Assembly: GCA_035702985.1 (NCBI GenBank) | Contig: DASSZD010000170.1 | Span: forward strand, 1-29,443 | Direction of reading: 5' to 3' | Length of the DNA: 29,443 nt | DNA from: JAKAXG01 sp035702985 | GTDB taxonomy: Bacteria; Actinomycetota; Acidimicrobiia; Acidimicrobiales; Palsa-688 | Shown: piece by piece, positions 1 through 9,475 of the stretch | Layout of the letters: the number at the start of each line of letters is the position of its first letter | Numbering within the stretch: position 1 is the stretch's first letter | The notes under the pieces: model-generated | Databases searched by the model: none | What the model saw: the letters and a program-made list of their open reading frames with translations, nothing else | Told to the model about the DNA's origin: nothing | Program-made: the position numbers and the translations under genes

Positions 1-1
1 G

Positions 2-496
2 CGCCCGCTGGCGTTCGAGCAGCCCGACGACCCGCAGCTGTGGCGGGTCGAACACGAGTACCTGCTCGGGCCCGACCTGCTGGTGGTGGGGGTGCTGTCC
101 GGCTCCGCCGACCCGGTACCGACCACAGTCGTGCTGCCTCCCGGCGACTGGGTGGACTTCTGGACCGGCCACGCCCACCGGGGTCCGGGACGGCTGGAGA
201 TCGACGTGCCCCTGCATCGCCTGCCGCTGTTCGTCCGGGCCGGGGCCGTGGTGCCGATGGGCCAGCCGGGCCAGCACACCGGGGAGATCGACCCCGACGA
301 CTGGGAGCTGCACTGGTGGCCGGGTCCGGCCCGGACCACCACGGTTCTCGACGGTGGCGCCGACTTCGTGTACCGGACCGAACCCGGCGGCGGGGAAGCG
401 GGGACCATCAGGGCGGTGGAACCGGTCCGCCGGGCCCGCCGGGCGGTCGGGCATATGCCGGACGGCCGCCAGGTCGACGTCCCCATCGCCCGCTGA
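2..496 (+). CDS. GH31 family glycoside hydrolase, C-terminal part (5' end outside window)
   Basis: The reading frame is open from base 2 to a TGA at 494-496, giving about 164 residues of a longer protein. It starts with RPLAFEQPDD and continues with EYLLGPDLLVVGVL, then LPPGDWVDFWTG and PLFVRAGAVVPMG. These are the hallmarks of the end of the GH31 catalytic barrel and its following beta-sandwich. GH31 enzymes remove terminal alpha-linked sugars (alpha-glucosidase, alpha-xylosidase, sulfoquinovosidase). The catalytic aspartates and the residues that set substrate choice lie upstream of the window, so specificity cannot be read. The frame ends about 270 bp before a sugar ABC importer on the same strand, which suggests that it releases the sugar the importer takes up or acts on it after uptake. 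Family assignment is firm; substrate is unknown. Confidence 0.88.
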   Translation, partial: RPLAFEQPDDPQLWRVEHEYLLGPDLLVVGVLSGSADPVPTTVVLPPGDWVDFWTGHAHRGPGRLEIDVPLHRLPLFVRAGAVVPMGQPGQHTGEIDPDDWELHWWPGPARTTTVLDGGADFVYRTEPGGGEAGTIRAVEPVRRARRAVGHMPDGRQVDVPIAR

Positions 497-519
497 TCCG
501 GCCACCGGCTCTGGCCTTT

Positions 520-530
520 AGGTAAGACCT
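520..530. promoter_or_regulatory. weak FadR/GntR-like half-palindrome
   Basis: AGGTAAGACCT has perfect 4-bp arms (AGGT/ACCT) around a 3-bp centre. It resembles the TNGTNNNACNA operator class of FadR-type GntR proteins, although the outer T/A are swapped. It lies 24 bp after the GH31 stop and about 150 bp upstream of the importer promoter. It is much weaker evidence than the sites at 718-728 and 9430-9440. Confidence 0.2.
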
Positions 531-682
531 CTTGCAACGGATCCGAGCCGCCGCCCCGGCCCGGCCCCGGGACGGCTCCCGCCGGGCTGGCCCATTCCTG
601 CCGGCCCGAACCGCCCCGAAGGGGGGCCAAACCGGGCGCCGGGGCCGGGAATCGAGCCGCCGGTCGGCGGCAACCTTCATTC

Positions 683-711
683 TTGACACCGTCCCTGCCC
701 CCGTGTACCGT
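683..711 (+). promoter_or_regulatory. housekeeping sigma promoter of the ABC importer operon
   Basis: A perfect -35 TTGACA (683-688) is followed by a 17-bp spacer and the -10 TACCGT (706-711), which fits the actinobacterial TANNNT pattern. Transcription should begin near 718, giving a leader of about 50 nt before the ATG at 770. This is the best sigma-70-type promoter in the window. Bases 497-682 hold no other feature beyond the weak palindrome at 520-530. Confidence 0.7.
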
Positions 712-717
712 TGCCAG

Positions 718-728
718 AGGTCAGGCCA
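718..728. promoter_or_regulatory. candidate GntR operator over the importer start site
   Basis: AGGTCAGGCCA matches the idealised FadR-type palindrome TGGTCAGACCA at 9 of 11 positions. It lies immediately downstream of the -10 box, over the expected transcription start, where a bound repressor would block initiation. A related sequence precedes the dehydrogenase gene (9430-9440), and a more divergent one precedes gntR (6159-6169). Binding by the GntR protein encoded here is an inference. Confidence 0.4.
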
Positions 729-769
729 CATAGGGGGATACTTTGCCTGAGAGCTCAAGGGAGATAGGC

Positions 770-2140
770 ATGACTCGAGTAAACGACCAGCGTCCGCGTA
801 GGCGCCGGTCCCGAAAGCCCACGCAGGTAGCAGTCGGTCTGGCGGCGCTGAGCCTCCTGGCCGCCGCTTGCGGGAGTTCCGGCAGCAAGTCCTCGGGGCA
901 GGCGTCGGCCGGGACACAAGCTCAGCCGAGCGGGCAGAACGTGACGATCAACTTCCTCAACTGGGCGGACGCCGAGACCGCCACCGCCCCGGGGATCCAC
1001 CAGATGATCGCCGAGTTCGAGAAGGAGCACCCGAACATCACGGTGAAGAGCGTGCCGGTCTCCTACAGCGACGCCGAGCACCAGGCCCTGCTCCAGTTCC
1101 GCTCCGGAAACGCTCCGGACGTAGCGGAGATGCAGGGCAACTACACCTTCGACCTGGCGTCGGCCGGGGCCCTGGCCTCGCTGGACAGTTACGCCAGCAG
1201 CTCCTACAAGTCGAACATCATTTCCAGCGAGCTCAAGCTGGGCCAGATCAACGGCCACCTCGAGGCGATCCCGTGGACCGTGGCCCCGTTCGGCCTCTGG
1301 TACAACAAGACCGACATGTCCAAGGCGGGCCTCAATCCCAACAACCCGCCCAAGACGCTGGACGAGCTGCTCACCGACGCGGCGGCCATCAAGGCCCACG
1401 AGCCCAACGTCATTCCCATCGGGACCGACACCACCAACCGTACCTACGGTTTGGACCAGAACTGGCCGTTCATGAAGACCGACGGGGCCCAGCCGTTCTC
1501 GGGCAAGAGCGCCAGCGCCGACACGCCGGGCATGGTCAAGTACCTGACGTTCATGCAGCAGATCGGCAAGAACAACTACACCACCGTCAACCAGCTGGGT
1601 GGGAAGTTCCGCGATCCGTCGGCTCACAACGATGTGGCCTTCGACGTCGACGGGCCCTACCTCGAGGGCGTGGTGCTGAGCCAGACCAAGGAGACGGTCT
1701 CCCAGTTCGCCCAGAACTGGGGCCTCACGACCATCCCGGTGGGCAGCAGTGGTCAGGCGTACAGCACGCCCACCGACCACCAGCTCGTGATGTTCAGCAA
1801 CTCGAAGCACAAGCAGGCGGCTTGGACGTTCATGGAGTGGCTCAGCACGTCGGACTACGCCGTGGCCAACTACACCGTGCCGGTCGAGCAGTCCATCCCG
1901 CCGCTGTCCAAGCTGGGCACCCAGGCCCAGAGCCTGATGAACAGTAACCCGTTCTACTCGGTGTACATCAAGGACATCGTCCCGACCGTGGTGCTGCCTC
2001 CGTGGGGCCCGGCCTACACCGCCGCCTACACGCCGATCATGACCACCATCCAGCAGGTCATGACCACGGGGACCTCCCCGTCCAGCGCGGCCAAGTCGCT
2101 GCAGTCCCAGCTCCAGTCGGCATTAGCCGGAGCCGGATGA
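770..2140 (+). CDS. sugar ABC transporter, extracellular substrate-binding lipoprotein (family 1)
   Basis: This is the solute receptor of a carbohydrate importer, anchored to the outer face of the membrane. The 456-residue protein has an Arg-rich N terminus, a hydrophobic stretch (about residues 18-33) and a lipobox ending at Cys34 (LAAAC), followed by a Ser/Gly linker. The mature part shows the family 1 fold, with VTINFLNW near the start, FRSGNAPDVAEMQGNYTFDL and IPWTVAPFGLWYNKT. I chose ATG 770 over an upstream in-frame TTG at 743 because AAGGGAGA lies just before it and because the signal peptide then starts normally. The gene overlaps the next permease by 4 bp (ATGA). The ligand cannot be read from sequence; a mono- or oligosaccharide or glycoside is expected. 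Confidence 0.93.
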   Translation: MTRVNDQRPRRRRSRKPTQVAVGLAALSLLAAACGSSGSKSSGQASAGTQAQPSGQNVTINFLNWADAETATAPGIHQMIAEFEKEHPNITVKSVPVSYSDAEHQALLQFRSGNAPDVAEMQGNYTFDLASAGALASLDSYASSSYKSNIISSELKLGQINGHLEAIPWTVAPFGLWYNKTDMSKAGLNPNNPPKTLDELLTDAAAIKAHEPNVIPIGTDTTNRTYGLDQNWPFMKTDGAQPFSGKSASADTPGMVKYLTFMQQIGKNNYTTVNQLGGKFRDPSAHNDVAFDVDGPYLEGVVLSQTKETVSQFAQNWGLTTIPVGSSGQAYSTPTDHQLVMFSNSKHKQAAWTFMEWLSTSDYAVANYTVPVEQSIPPLSKLGTQAQSLMNSNPFYSVYIKDIVPTVVLPPWGPAYTAAYTPIMTTIQQVMTTGTSPSSAAKSLQSQLQSALAGAG

Positions 2141-3084
2141 CTCTAGCCTCGCCTCCGATGTCCGCCACCGCCGGCGAGCCCAGCTCGCCGGCGGTGCCCA
2201 AGCGGCCCCGGAAGAGGCGGGGCCGCATCTTCGACTGGATGGCGCTTCCCGCCCTGGTCGTGCTGGCCGCGGTGATCGGCTACCCGATCGTCAAGGCCAT
2301 CCAGCTCTCGTTCACCAACACCAACCTGCTCAGCTCCACCGGGGCCCACTCGGTCGGGTTCAGCAATTACGACACCCTGTTCAACAACGACCCGGTGTTC
2401 TGGCAGGCCCTCGAGCACACCATGGTGTACACCTTCGTGTCGGTGGCAGTGGCCGGCCTGATCGGCCTGCTGCTGGCGCTGGCGACGGAGAACCTGGGAG
2501 GAGCCTGGCGGTTCGTGCGCACCTTGATGCTCGCCCCCTGGGGGGTGCCGGTGATCGTGGTGGCGTTCCTCTTCTACTACATGTTCCAGGACCGGGGCGG
2601 CATCGTGAACGAGACCCTGGTGAACCTGGGGCTGGTCCACACCCCGGTCCACTGGCTGACCAGCGGCAACTGGGCACTGGTCGCCGTGATCGTGGCCAAC
2701 GTGTGGTCCATCACGCCGTTCTTCCTGCTCATGTTCACCGCCGCCCTGGCCTCGGTGCCCAACGAGGTGATCGAGGCGGCCCGGGTCGACCGGGCCGGGA
2801 CCCTCGGCATGCTGACCCGGATCAAGCTGCCCTACCTTCGCACGGCAGCCCTGCTGGGCACCCTGCTGATGGTCATCCAGAACTTCAACAACTTCCCGCT
2901 GATCTACTCGATGACCAAGGGCGGCCCGGTGTACAGCACCACCACGCTGGTCATCTACGTGTACCAGCTGGCCTTCAGCCAGTTCCATCTCGGGTTCGCC
3001 TCGGCGGTCGGGGTCATCTGGCTGATCATCCTGCTGGTCTTCGCCGGGATGTTCATCCGGCTCATGAGGACGGGTAACGCATGA
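2137..3084 (+). CDS. sugar ABC transporter permease, MalF/UgpA type
   Basis: This is one of two membrane subunits of a CUT1 importer. The 315-residue protein has a basic cytoplasmic N terminus (KRPRKRRGR), about six membrane segments, and the ATPase-docking EAA loop (NEVIEAARVDRAGTLGMLTRIKLP, about residues 209-232). The start is the ATG at 2137, which overlaps the stop of the binding-protein gene as ATGA. The downstream end makes the same ATGA overlap with the second permease, so all three are translationally coupled. Family assignment rests on the EAA loop, the segment pattern and gene order. Confidence 0.93.
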   Translation: MTLASPPMSATAGEPSSPAVPKRPRKRRGRIFDWMALPALVVLAAVIGYPIVKAIQLSFTNTNLLSSTGAHSVGFSNYDTLFNNDPVFWQALEHTMVYTFVSVAVAGLIGLLLALATENLGGAWRFVRTLMLAPWGVPVIVVAFLFYYMFQDRGGIVNETLVNLGLVHTPVHWLTSGNWALVAVIVANVWSITPFFLLMFTAALASVPNEVIEAARVDRAGTLGMLTRIKLPYLRTAALLGTLLMVIQNFNNFPLIYSMTKGGPVYSTTTLVIYVYQLAFSQFHLGFASAVGVIWLIILLVFAGMFIRLMRTGNA

Positions 3085-3986
3085 CAGTCGCCGTTTCGGA
3101 AGTGAAGCCCCGGGAGCGGGTGGAGCCGGCGCCCCAGGCCCGGCGGCACCGGTTCCGTCCCGGCCGGATCGTGGTGTGGCTGTTCATACTGGTGGGCCTG
3201 TCGGTCGCTCTGGCGCCGGTGTACTGGATGGTGGCGACGTCGTTCAAGACGCCGTTCGCGGCCAGTTCGCCCACCCCGAGCTACTGGCCCCACCAGTTCA
3301 GCCTGTCCAACTACAACGAGTTGCTGGTCAAGGGATCGGTCCCGTTCAAGACCTATCTGGTCAACAGCGTGTTCACGTCGGTGCTGGCCGCCCTGGCTGC
3401 GGTGATCATCTCCGCCCTGGCCGGCTACAGCTTCTCCCGCTCCACCTGGAAGCTGCGGGGCATCACCAGCGTGGTGGTGCTGGCCACCCAGATGCTGCCG
3501 CTCGTGGTCTTCGTCGGCCCCCTGTACCTGATGCTGCTCGACGCCCACCTGCTCAACAGCTACCTGGGTCTGATCATCGGCTACACGTCTTTCGCCATAC
3601 CGTTCGGGGCGTGGCTGATGAAGGGCTTCTTCGACGCCGTCCCGGTGGAGTTGGAGGAGGCCGCCCGGGTCGACGGCTACGGCCGGTTCTCGACTCTGGT
3701 GCGGGTGGTCCTGCCCACGGTGATACCGGGGCTGCTGACCACGGGCGTGTTCGTGTTCATCAACAGCTGGAACAACCTGCTGTACCCCCTCACCCTGATC
3801 ACCAGCAACTCCAAGCAGACGCTGCCGCCCGGCCTGCTGGACAGCTTCGTGGGCCAGTTCAACACCGACTGGGGCGGCATGATGGCCGCTGCGGTGATCA
3901 CCACCGTCCCGCTGGCCATCGCGTTCTTCGCCGTGCAGCGATCCATGGTCCGGGGGATGACCGCCGGCGCCCTGGCCGGCACGTGA
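3081..3986 (+). CDS. sugar ABC transporter permease, MalG/UgpE type
   Basis: This is the second membrane subunit of the importer, 301 residues. It shows the MalG-type pattern: an N-terminal membrane segment, a periplasmic stretch (MVATSFKTPFAASSPTPSYW) and then five more segments. The EAA loop reads VELEEAARVDGYGRFSTLVRVVLP, and a typical NSWNNLLYPLTLI segment follows. It starts 4 bp inside the end of the MalF-like gene. It is followed by 64 bp with no clear promoter and then the ATPase gene, so all four importer genes probably share the promoter at 683-711. Confidence 0.93.
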   Translation: MTVAVSEVKPRERVEPAPQARRHRFRPGRIVVWLFILVGLSVALAPVYWMVATSFKTPFAASSPTPSYWPHQFSLSNYNELLVKGSVPFKTYLVNSVFTSVLAALAAVIISALAGYSFSRSTWKLRGITSVVVLATQMLPLVVFVGPLYLMLLDAHLLNSYLGLIIGYTSFAIPFGAWLMKGFFDAVPVELEEAARVDGYGRFSTLVRVVLPTVIPGLLTTGVFVFINSWNNLLYPLTLITSNSKQTLPPGLLDSFVGQFNTDWGGMMAAAVITTVPLAIAFFAVQRSMVRGMTAGALAGT

Positions 3987-4050
3987 CCGGCTTCAGAGAG
4001 CCCCCGATGCAGCAACCTCACCACTACGTAACCGAGACGAGAGCGTAGAG

Positions 4051-5154
<1,104 letters not shown>

Positions 5155-5193
5155 TCGGCAGCGACCGGCGCGGCGGCCCCGGCATTGAAACCC

Positions 5194-6042
5194 ATGCGAG
5201 CCGACGTGGTGGCGGCCGGCCGGGCCCTGCTGGGGGAGGGACCGGCCTGGGACGCGCGCTGCCGGCGCCTGTTGTGGGTCGACATACCGGCCGGCGTGGT
5301 GCACCTGCTCGATCCGTCCACCGGTGACGATCGCCGGTTGCAGGTGGGTCAGCCCGTGGGCGCCGTGGTGCCCGACCGCGACGGCGGCTGGGCGGTGGCG
5401 GTCCGGGACGGGTTCGGCCGTCTGGACGACCAGGGCGGCTTCGAGCTGGTCCACGATCTGTCCCGGCCGGGCCTGCGCATGAACGACGGGAAGTGCTCCC
5501 CCGACGGGGCGTTCTGGGCCGGGACCATGGCCGAGGACGCCCGGTCGGCGGTGGGGGTGCTGTACCGGATGCCGCCCGCATGGGGCCGCCCCGAGCCGGT
5601 CCTCGACGGGCTGACCATCTCCAACGGACTGTCGTGGAGCCCCGACGGCCGGTCCATGTACTTCATCGACACCCCCACCCGCCGGATCGACGTGTTCGAT
5701 GTGGAGCCGGGTGGTGCCGCCCTCGGCAACCGGCGGCCCCTGGTGGAAGTCCCGGCCGGCGCCGGCAACCCCGACGGGATGACCATCGATGAGGAGGGCT
5801 GTATCTGGGTGGCGCTGGCCCACGCCGGCCGGGTCCAGCGCTACCGGCCGGACGGGACCCCCGACCTGGTGGTCGAGGTGCCGGTGCCGCAGGTGACCAG
5901 CTGCTGTTTCGGGGGTGACCGCGGCGACGTGCTCTACATGACATCCGGCCGGCGCGGCGCGGCGCCCTCGGATCCGCTGGCCGGAGCGGTCTTCGGGTGC
6001 CATCCCGGGGTGGGCGGACCCCCGGCCGGCGCCTATGGCTGA
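5194..6042 (+). CDS. SMP-30/gluconolactonase-family lactonase
   Basis: This six-bladed beta-propeller enzyme probably opens a sugar lactone to the sugar acid in the cytoplasm. The family metal ligands are visible in context: Glu in LGEGPAWD near the N terminus, Asn in ISNGLSWSPDG and Asp in NPDGMTIDEEG. RMNDGKCSPDGAFWAGTM is a second diagnostic stretch, and the C terminus PLAGAVFGCHPGVGGPPA is the usual family ending, so the 282-residue protein is complete. ATG 5194 was chosen over TTG 5185; neither has a good Shine-Dalgarno. It follows the importer ATPase by 39 bp and probably shares its transcript. Known members act on glucono-, xylono- or arabinonolactone and on 6-sulfogluconolactone, so the substrate is open. 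Confidence 0.88.
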   Translation: MRADVVAAGRALLGEGPAWDARCRRLLWVDIPAGVVHLLDPSTGDDRRLQVGQPVGAVVPDRDGGWAVAVRDGFGRLDDQGGFELVHDLSRPGLRMNDGKCSPDGAFWAGTMAEDARSAVGVLYRMPPAWGRPEPVLDGLTISNGLSWSPDGRSMYFIDTPTRRIDVFDVEPGGAALGNRRPLVEVPAGAGNPDGMTIDEEGCIWVALAHAGRVQRYRPDGTPDLVVEVPVPQVTSCCFGGDRGDVLYMTSGRRGAAPSDPLAGAVFGCHPGVGGPPAGAYG

Positions 6043-6156
6043 CAGCGACCGGGCCTCGCTGCGGGGGTGCTGCGGCGGCACGAGAGGCCCATCCACTACG
6101 AGAATTTGGGAGGAAAAGTGTCGAAATATGGCGCTCGGGCGGCCGTGAGTGGGCGC

Positions 6157-6177
6157 AAGGATCAGACATCTGTCCTT
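6157..6177. promoter_or_regulatory. candidate operator in front of gntR
   Basis: GGATCAGACAT (6159-6169) contains GATCAGAC, the same eight bases as in the dehydrogenase promoter at 9431-9438. It is embedded in a wider imperfect inverted repeat, AAGGA-t-CAGA-ca-TCTG-TCCTT, which could fold with a one-base bulge. A TAGAGT that may be a -10 box follows at 6183-6188, with no good -35. The position upstream of gntR suggests autoregulation. As a simple dyad the 11-mer is poor. Confidence 0.3.
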
Positions 6178-6237
6178 CCCGGTAGAGTTGTGCCGGGCAA
6201 TCGCCCGTCAGGGCGCCTAGCTAAGGGGTGATCCTCG

Positions 6238-7005
6238 GTGGACCCGCTGTGGAGTCCTATCAAAGAATCGGGCAGCCTGACCGACAGGATCGCCGAACGC
6301 ATCGACACGCTCATCTCCCGCCAGCAGCTTGCCCCGGGGGCCCGGCTGCCGTCGGAACGGGAGATGGCGCGCATGCTGGGAGTCAGCCGGCCGGCCCTGC
6401 GCGAGGCGGTGAAGGTCCTGGAGGCCCGTGGCCGGCTGGTGGTGCGCCACGGCCAGGGGGTGTTCGTCGGCTCCGGGGAGAGTGACCCGCTGCGCACCGG
6501 CCTGCTGGGCCTGGAGGTCAACCTGGCGGAGCTGTACGCCATGCGCGAGGTGCTGGAGGTGCCGGCCGCGTCCTGGGCCGCCGGCCGGGCCACCCCCGAG
6601 GAGATCGCCGCGCTGTCCGACGCTCTCGAGCTGGAGGAGCAGGCCAGGGTCGAGCCCATCGACTACGAACGCCTCAAGCAGCTGGACGCGCAGTTCCATC
6701 TGCGGATCGTCGAACTGGCCAAGAACCGGTTCCTGAGCCGGACGCTGGGCATACTCCAGGAGATGATCTCGTCCGGCATGGAGACGACCCTGACCATCCC
6801 CGGGCGGGTGGGGCAGGCGAGACGGGACCACCGGGCCATATTCGACGCCATCAGCCGGCAGGACCCGGAGGCGGCCCGGGCCGCGGCCCTGGCCCACATC
6901 CAGGGGGCCCGCGACGCGGCGCTGGAGCGGGTCCGGATGGAGAGCCGCCGCCGGCTGGCCGCGCACGACGTGGCCATGTCGGGTCAGCCTTTCGGCCGCG
7001 AATGA
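6238..7005 (+). CDS. GntR-family transcriptional regulator, FadR subfamily (FCD domain)
   Basis: This is a one-component repressor or activator responding to a small carboxylic acid. The 255-residue protein has a GntR winged helix (about 12-80; LPSEREMARMLGVSRPALREA and a wing with GQGVFVG). An all-helical FCD ligand domain follows (about 95-230). The FCD metal-ligand set is present: Asp and His in LDAQFHLRI, His in RRDHRAIFD and His in AALAHIQG. The start is GTG 6238, with AAGGGG nine bases upstream. It stands between the importer/lactonase genes and the MFS/dehydrogenase genes and is the obvious regulator of the locus. Candidate operators are at 718-728, 6159-6169 and 9430-9440. The effector is probably a sugar acid, a 2-hydroxyacid or a related metabolite. 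Confidence 0.93.
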   Translation: MDPLWSPIKESGSLTDRIAERIDTLISRQQLAPGARLPSEREMARMLGVSRPALREAVKVLEARGRLVVRHGQGVFVGSGESDPLRTGLLGLEVNLAELYAMREVLEVPAASWAAGRATPEEIAALSDALELEEQARVEPIDYERLKQLDAQFHLRIVELAKNRFLSRTLGILQEMISSGMETTLTIPGRVGQARRDHRAIFDAISRQDPEAARAAALAHIQGARDAALERVRMESRRRLAAHDVAMSGQPFGRE

Positions 7006-7027
7006 CCACCGCCCCGCCGCCGGGAGA

Positions 7028-8344
7028 GTGAGGCGCCCCTCCGGGGCGAGCGGAGCGGCCCTCGCCGCGGCTCCCACCCTTCTCGCGGTCACGTTCCTCT
7101 GGAGAGCCGCCCAGAACGCCGGACAGACCACCTATCCGCTGATCGGGCGGGACCTGCTGCACATGGGCAGTTTCGCCATCGGGAGCCTGGTGGCGGCCTC
7201 CGGCGTGGCCAACGTGTTCTTCTCGACCGTGGTGATCAGCCGGGCCCGCAAGCGGCCGCCGGCGGTCCTGCTGGCCGCCGGCCAGGTGCTGACGCTGGCG
7301 GCCTTCGTCATGGTGGTGCTCCCGGCCGGCCGGGCCGGCCTGTGGGTGGGGGCGGTGGCGCTCGGGGCGGCCTCCGGCCTGGTGTTCCCGAGCCTCATGA
7401 CCGCCATCGCCACCGCCTCGGCCGGGCGGCGGGCCAAGGCCCTGGCCGTGATGTCGGTGGCCCTGTCAGCCAGTCTGGTGGCCGGGCCGCTGGTGGAGGC
7501 GGGGGTCCTCCGGGTCCTCGGCGATTCCCTGCGGGCCGCCCTGGGGGGCATGATCGCCTTCCCGGCCGGGGCCGCCGTCCTGGCCGTCTGGTGGGCCAGG
7601 CGCCGGCCCCCGGCCGGCGAACCCCGCCTCGACCCGGCCGGGCCGAGCGACCCGGTAGCCGCCGGTGAGACCGTCCCGCTCGTCGGGCTGGGCCCGGCCC
7701 TGCCGGCGGTGGCGACCGGCCCCGACGACGGGCAGCGCGGCGCCACATTCCGCCTGGCTCTGTCGGTCATGCTCACCTACCAGGTGCCCTTCGCCGCGCT
7801 CATCGCCTTCGGGGCGCTGCTGGCCCGCCAAGCCGACGGGGCGTCGGCGTCGAAGGCCGAGATGGCCTTCGGTGTGTTCTTCGCCGCTTCGGGGGCGGTC
7901 CGCCTGCTGCTGACGGTGGCCCCGGTCACCCGCCACATCCGCGGCATCCTGGCCGCCTCCGCGGTGATGACCGTCATCGGTGTGGGGGCTCTCGGCCTGG
8001 CCCGCAGCTTCTGGGAACTGGTCGTCGCCATGGCCGTGCTCGGCCTTCCCCACGGCACCACCTTCCCGTTGGCATCGACCATCCTGGCCGAGTTCGGCCA
8101 CGCCGACGAGCGGGAACTGGTCCGGGCCAACGGCCGGCTCATGGCCGGGACCAACGGGGCCAGCATCCTGGTGCCCCTTCTCTTCGGGCTGGTGGCCGCC
8201 CAGCTGGGCTACCGGGCCATGTTCCTGCTGATCGAGGTGCCGGTGGTGGTGGCCGCCGGGCTGCTGATGGCCCAGCTGCTGTCGCCCCGGTCGCCGCTCC
8301 GCCGGACGGCCGGCGTCAGCGGCCCCAGCCCGGCGGCGTGGTGA
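7028..8344 (+). CDS. major facilitator superfamily transporter
   Basis: This integral membrane carrier has 438 residues and about twelve membrane segments in two halves. They are separated by a hydrophilic loop of about 50 residues near the middle (ARRRPPAGEPRLDPAGPSDPVAAGE). Loop 2-3 contains the basic VISRARKRPPAV, as in the MFS A motif. The start is GTG 7028, only 22 bp after gntR, so the two are probably cotranscribed. The 3' end runs 29 bp into the convergent dehydrogenase gene. Beside a catabolic set with its own ABC importer, an exporter of an end product or a second importer are both possible; the sequence does not say which. Confidence 0.85.
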   Translation: MRRPSGASGAALAAAPTLLAVTFLWRAAQNAGQTTYPLIGRDLLHMGSFAIGSLVAASGVANVFFSTVVISRARKRPPAVLLAAGQVLTLAAFVMVVLPAGRAGLWVGAVALGAASGLVFPSLMTAIATASAGRRAKALAVMSVALSASLVAGPLVEAGVLRVLGDSLRAALGGMIAFPAGAAVLAVWWARRRPPAGEPRLDPAGPSDPVAAGETVPLVGLGPALPAVATGPDDGQRGATFRLALSVMLTYQVPFAALIAFGALLARQADGASASKAEMAFGVFFAASGAVRLLLTVAPVTRHIRGILAASAVMTVIGVGALGLARSFWELVVAMAVLGLPHGTTFPLASTILAEFGHADERELVRANGRLMAGTNGASILVPLLFGLVAAQLGYRAMFLLIEVPVVVAAGLLMAQLLSPRSPLRRTAGVSGPSPAAW

Positions 8345-9350
8345 TCCCCCGGTCGGCGGCGGCCTGGCGGATCTGATCGCCGATGTGGTCGGGCAGGGTC
8401 AGCTCCGAGTCGTCGGTGAGGTCGTGCGGGAGCGGGTGACCGGATCCGGGGAGGCGGCCACCGGCCCGCTCCACCGAGTCGGCCAGTTCCTGCATGCGGG
8501 CCCCGGCCCGCCCGTCGATGTCGAAGGCGGCCGGATCGATGGCGATGACCAGGTGGGCGATCGACTGCGGATCGCCGGTAGCCCCGGGGTCCAACGGATC
8601 GGCCACCGAGGTGGACAGCCTGGGCCCGATCATCCCGGCCGTCAACGCCTCGACGGCTAGAGCCAGGGCGAACCCCTTGGCGCCCCCCATCGGGGCCAGC
8701 ATGCCCTGCAGGGCGCGGGCCGGATCGGTGGTGGGCCGGCCGTCGCTGTCCAGCGCCCACCCCTCGGGCAGCTCGGTGCCGGCGTTGGCGGCCTGGGCGA
8801 TCTTCCCCCTGGCCACCGCGGAGCAGGCCAGGTCCACGATGGCCGGCTGCGGCTGCACCGGGAACCCCATGGCCAGCGGGCTGGTCGACGTGACCGGTGA
8901 CGTGCCCCCCCACGGCGGTATGACCGCCGGGCCGTGCGAGAACACCATCCCTACCAGCCCCTCGGCCACCAGGGGGAGCACGTACAGCCCGAGCGCCCCG
9001 CAGTGCCCGGAGTTGCCCACCGCCACCGCGGCCAGGCCCGAGGAGCCGGCCCGGGTGGCGGCCCGCTCCGCCGCCTCCCAGACCTGCCAGTGCCCCAGGC
9101 CGTTGTCCCCGTCCAGGCTCAAGGTGCTGGTCCGGTCCGACACCGCGGTCAGGGCGGCCCGGGGGTTGGCGCCCCCGTCGGTCAGGCGGGCCAGGTAGTA
9201 GGGGAGACGCAAGAGGCCGTGGGAGCCCCGGCCCCACGAGTCGGCCGCCACCAGCGCCCAGGCCGTGCGGCGGGCCGCCGGTTCGGGCATCCCGGTGGAC
9301 AGGAGTAGAGATGTGGCCAGGTCGCTGGCCGATCCGAACGTGACTCTCAT
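8316..9350 (-). CDS. LDH2/MDH2-family NAD(P)-dependent 2-hydroxyacid dehydrogenase (ComC/AllD/YiaK type)
   Basis: This oxidoreductase family interconverts 2-hydroxy and 2-oxo acids using a fold unrelated to classical lactate dehydrogenase. The 344-residue protein shows the family blocks in order: SWGRGSHGLLRL with the likely catalytic His44, VAVGNSGHCGALGLY, GTSPVTSTSPLAMGFP for cofactor binding, and MGGAKGFALALAVEALTAGM. Characterised members include malate, ureidoglycolate, diketogulonate and (R)-sulfolactate (ComC) dehydrogenases, so the substrate is not fixed by family. ATG 9350 has GAGGAG eight bases upstream. It is transcribed divergently from the SerA-like dehydrogenase across 125 bp holding a candidate operator. 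Its 3' end overlaps the MFS gene tail to tail. Confidence 0.9.
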   Translation of the reverse strand: MRVTFGSASDLATSLLLSTGMPEPAARRTAWALVAADSWGRGSHGLLRLPYYLARLTDGGANPRAALTAVSDRTSTLSLDGDNGLGHWQVWEAAERAATRAGSSGLAAVAVGNSGHCGALGLYVLPLVAEGLVGMVFSHGPAVIPPWGGTSPVTSTSPLAMGFPVQPQPAIVDLACSAVARGKIAQAANAGTELPEGWALDSDGRPTTDPARALQGMLAPMGGAKGFALALAVEALTAGMIGPRLSTSVADPLDPGATGDPQSIAHLVIAIDPAAFDIDGRAGARMQELADSVERAGGRLPGSGHPLPHDLTDDSELTLPDHIGDQIRQAAADRGITTPPGWGR

Positions 9351-9429
9351 GGTGCGCTCCTCATCTGCGGACCGGCGGGACAGCGAGTATGCCTTTGACG
9401 CACCCGCTGCCGTTCTGTCACCATCATAG

Positions 9430-9440
9430 TGATCAGACCA
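9430..9440. promoter_or_regulatory. candidate GntR operator between divergent dehydrogenase genes
   Basis: TGATCAGACCA is a near-perfect palindrome, TGRTC-A-GACCA with one mismatch, of the FadR-type operator class. It lies 36 bp upstream of the ATG at 9476 and 80 bp upstream of the divergent ATG at 9350, so one bound dimer could control both. GATCAGAC is repeated exactly upstream of gntR (6160-6167). A TTGACG that might be a -35 lies at 9395-9400, without a convincing -10. Confidence 0.45.
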
Positions 9441-9475
9441 CTAGTCACCTGACCTGTGGGGACACGGAGGACGGC

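Noticed and set aside
6118..6231. 37-codon frame starting at GTG 6118 after GGGAGG and ending just before gntR, as a leader peptide
   Set aside because: Third-position GC is low compared with neighbouring genes, and it runs through the candidate operator and -10-like box, so it is probably not transcribed.
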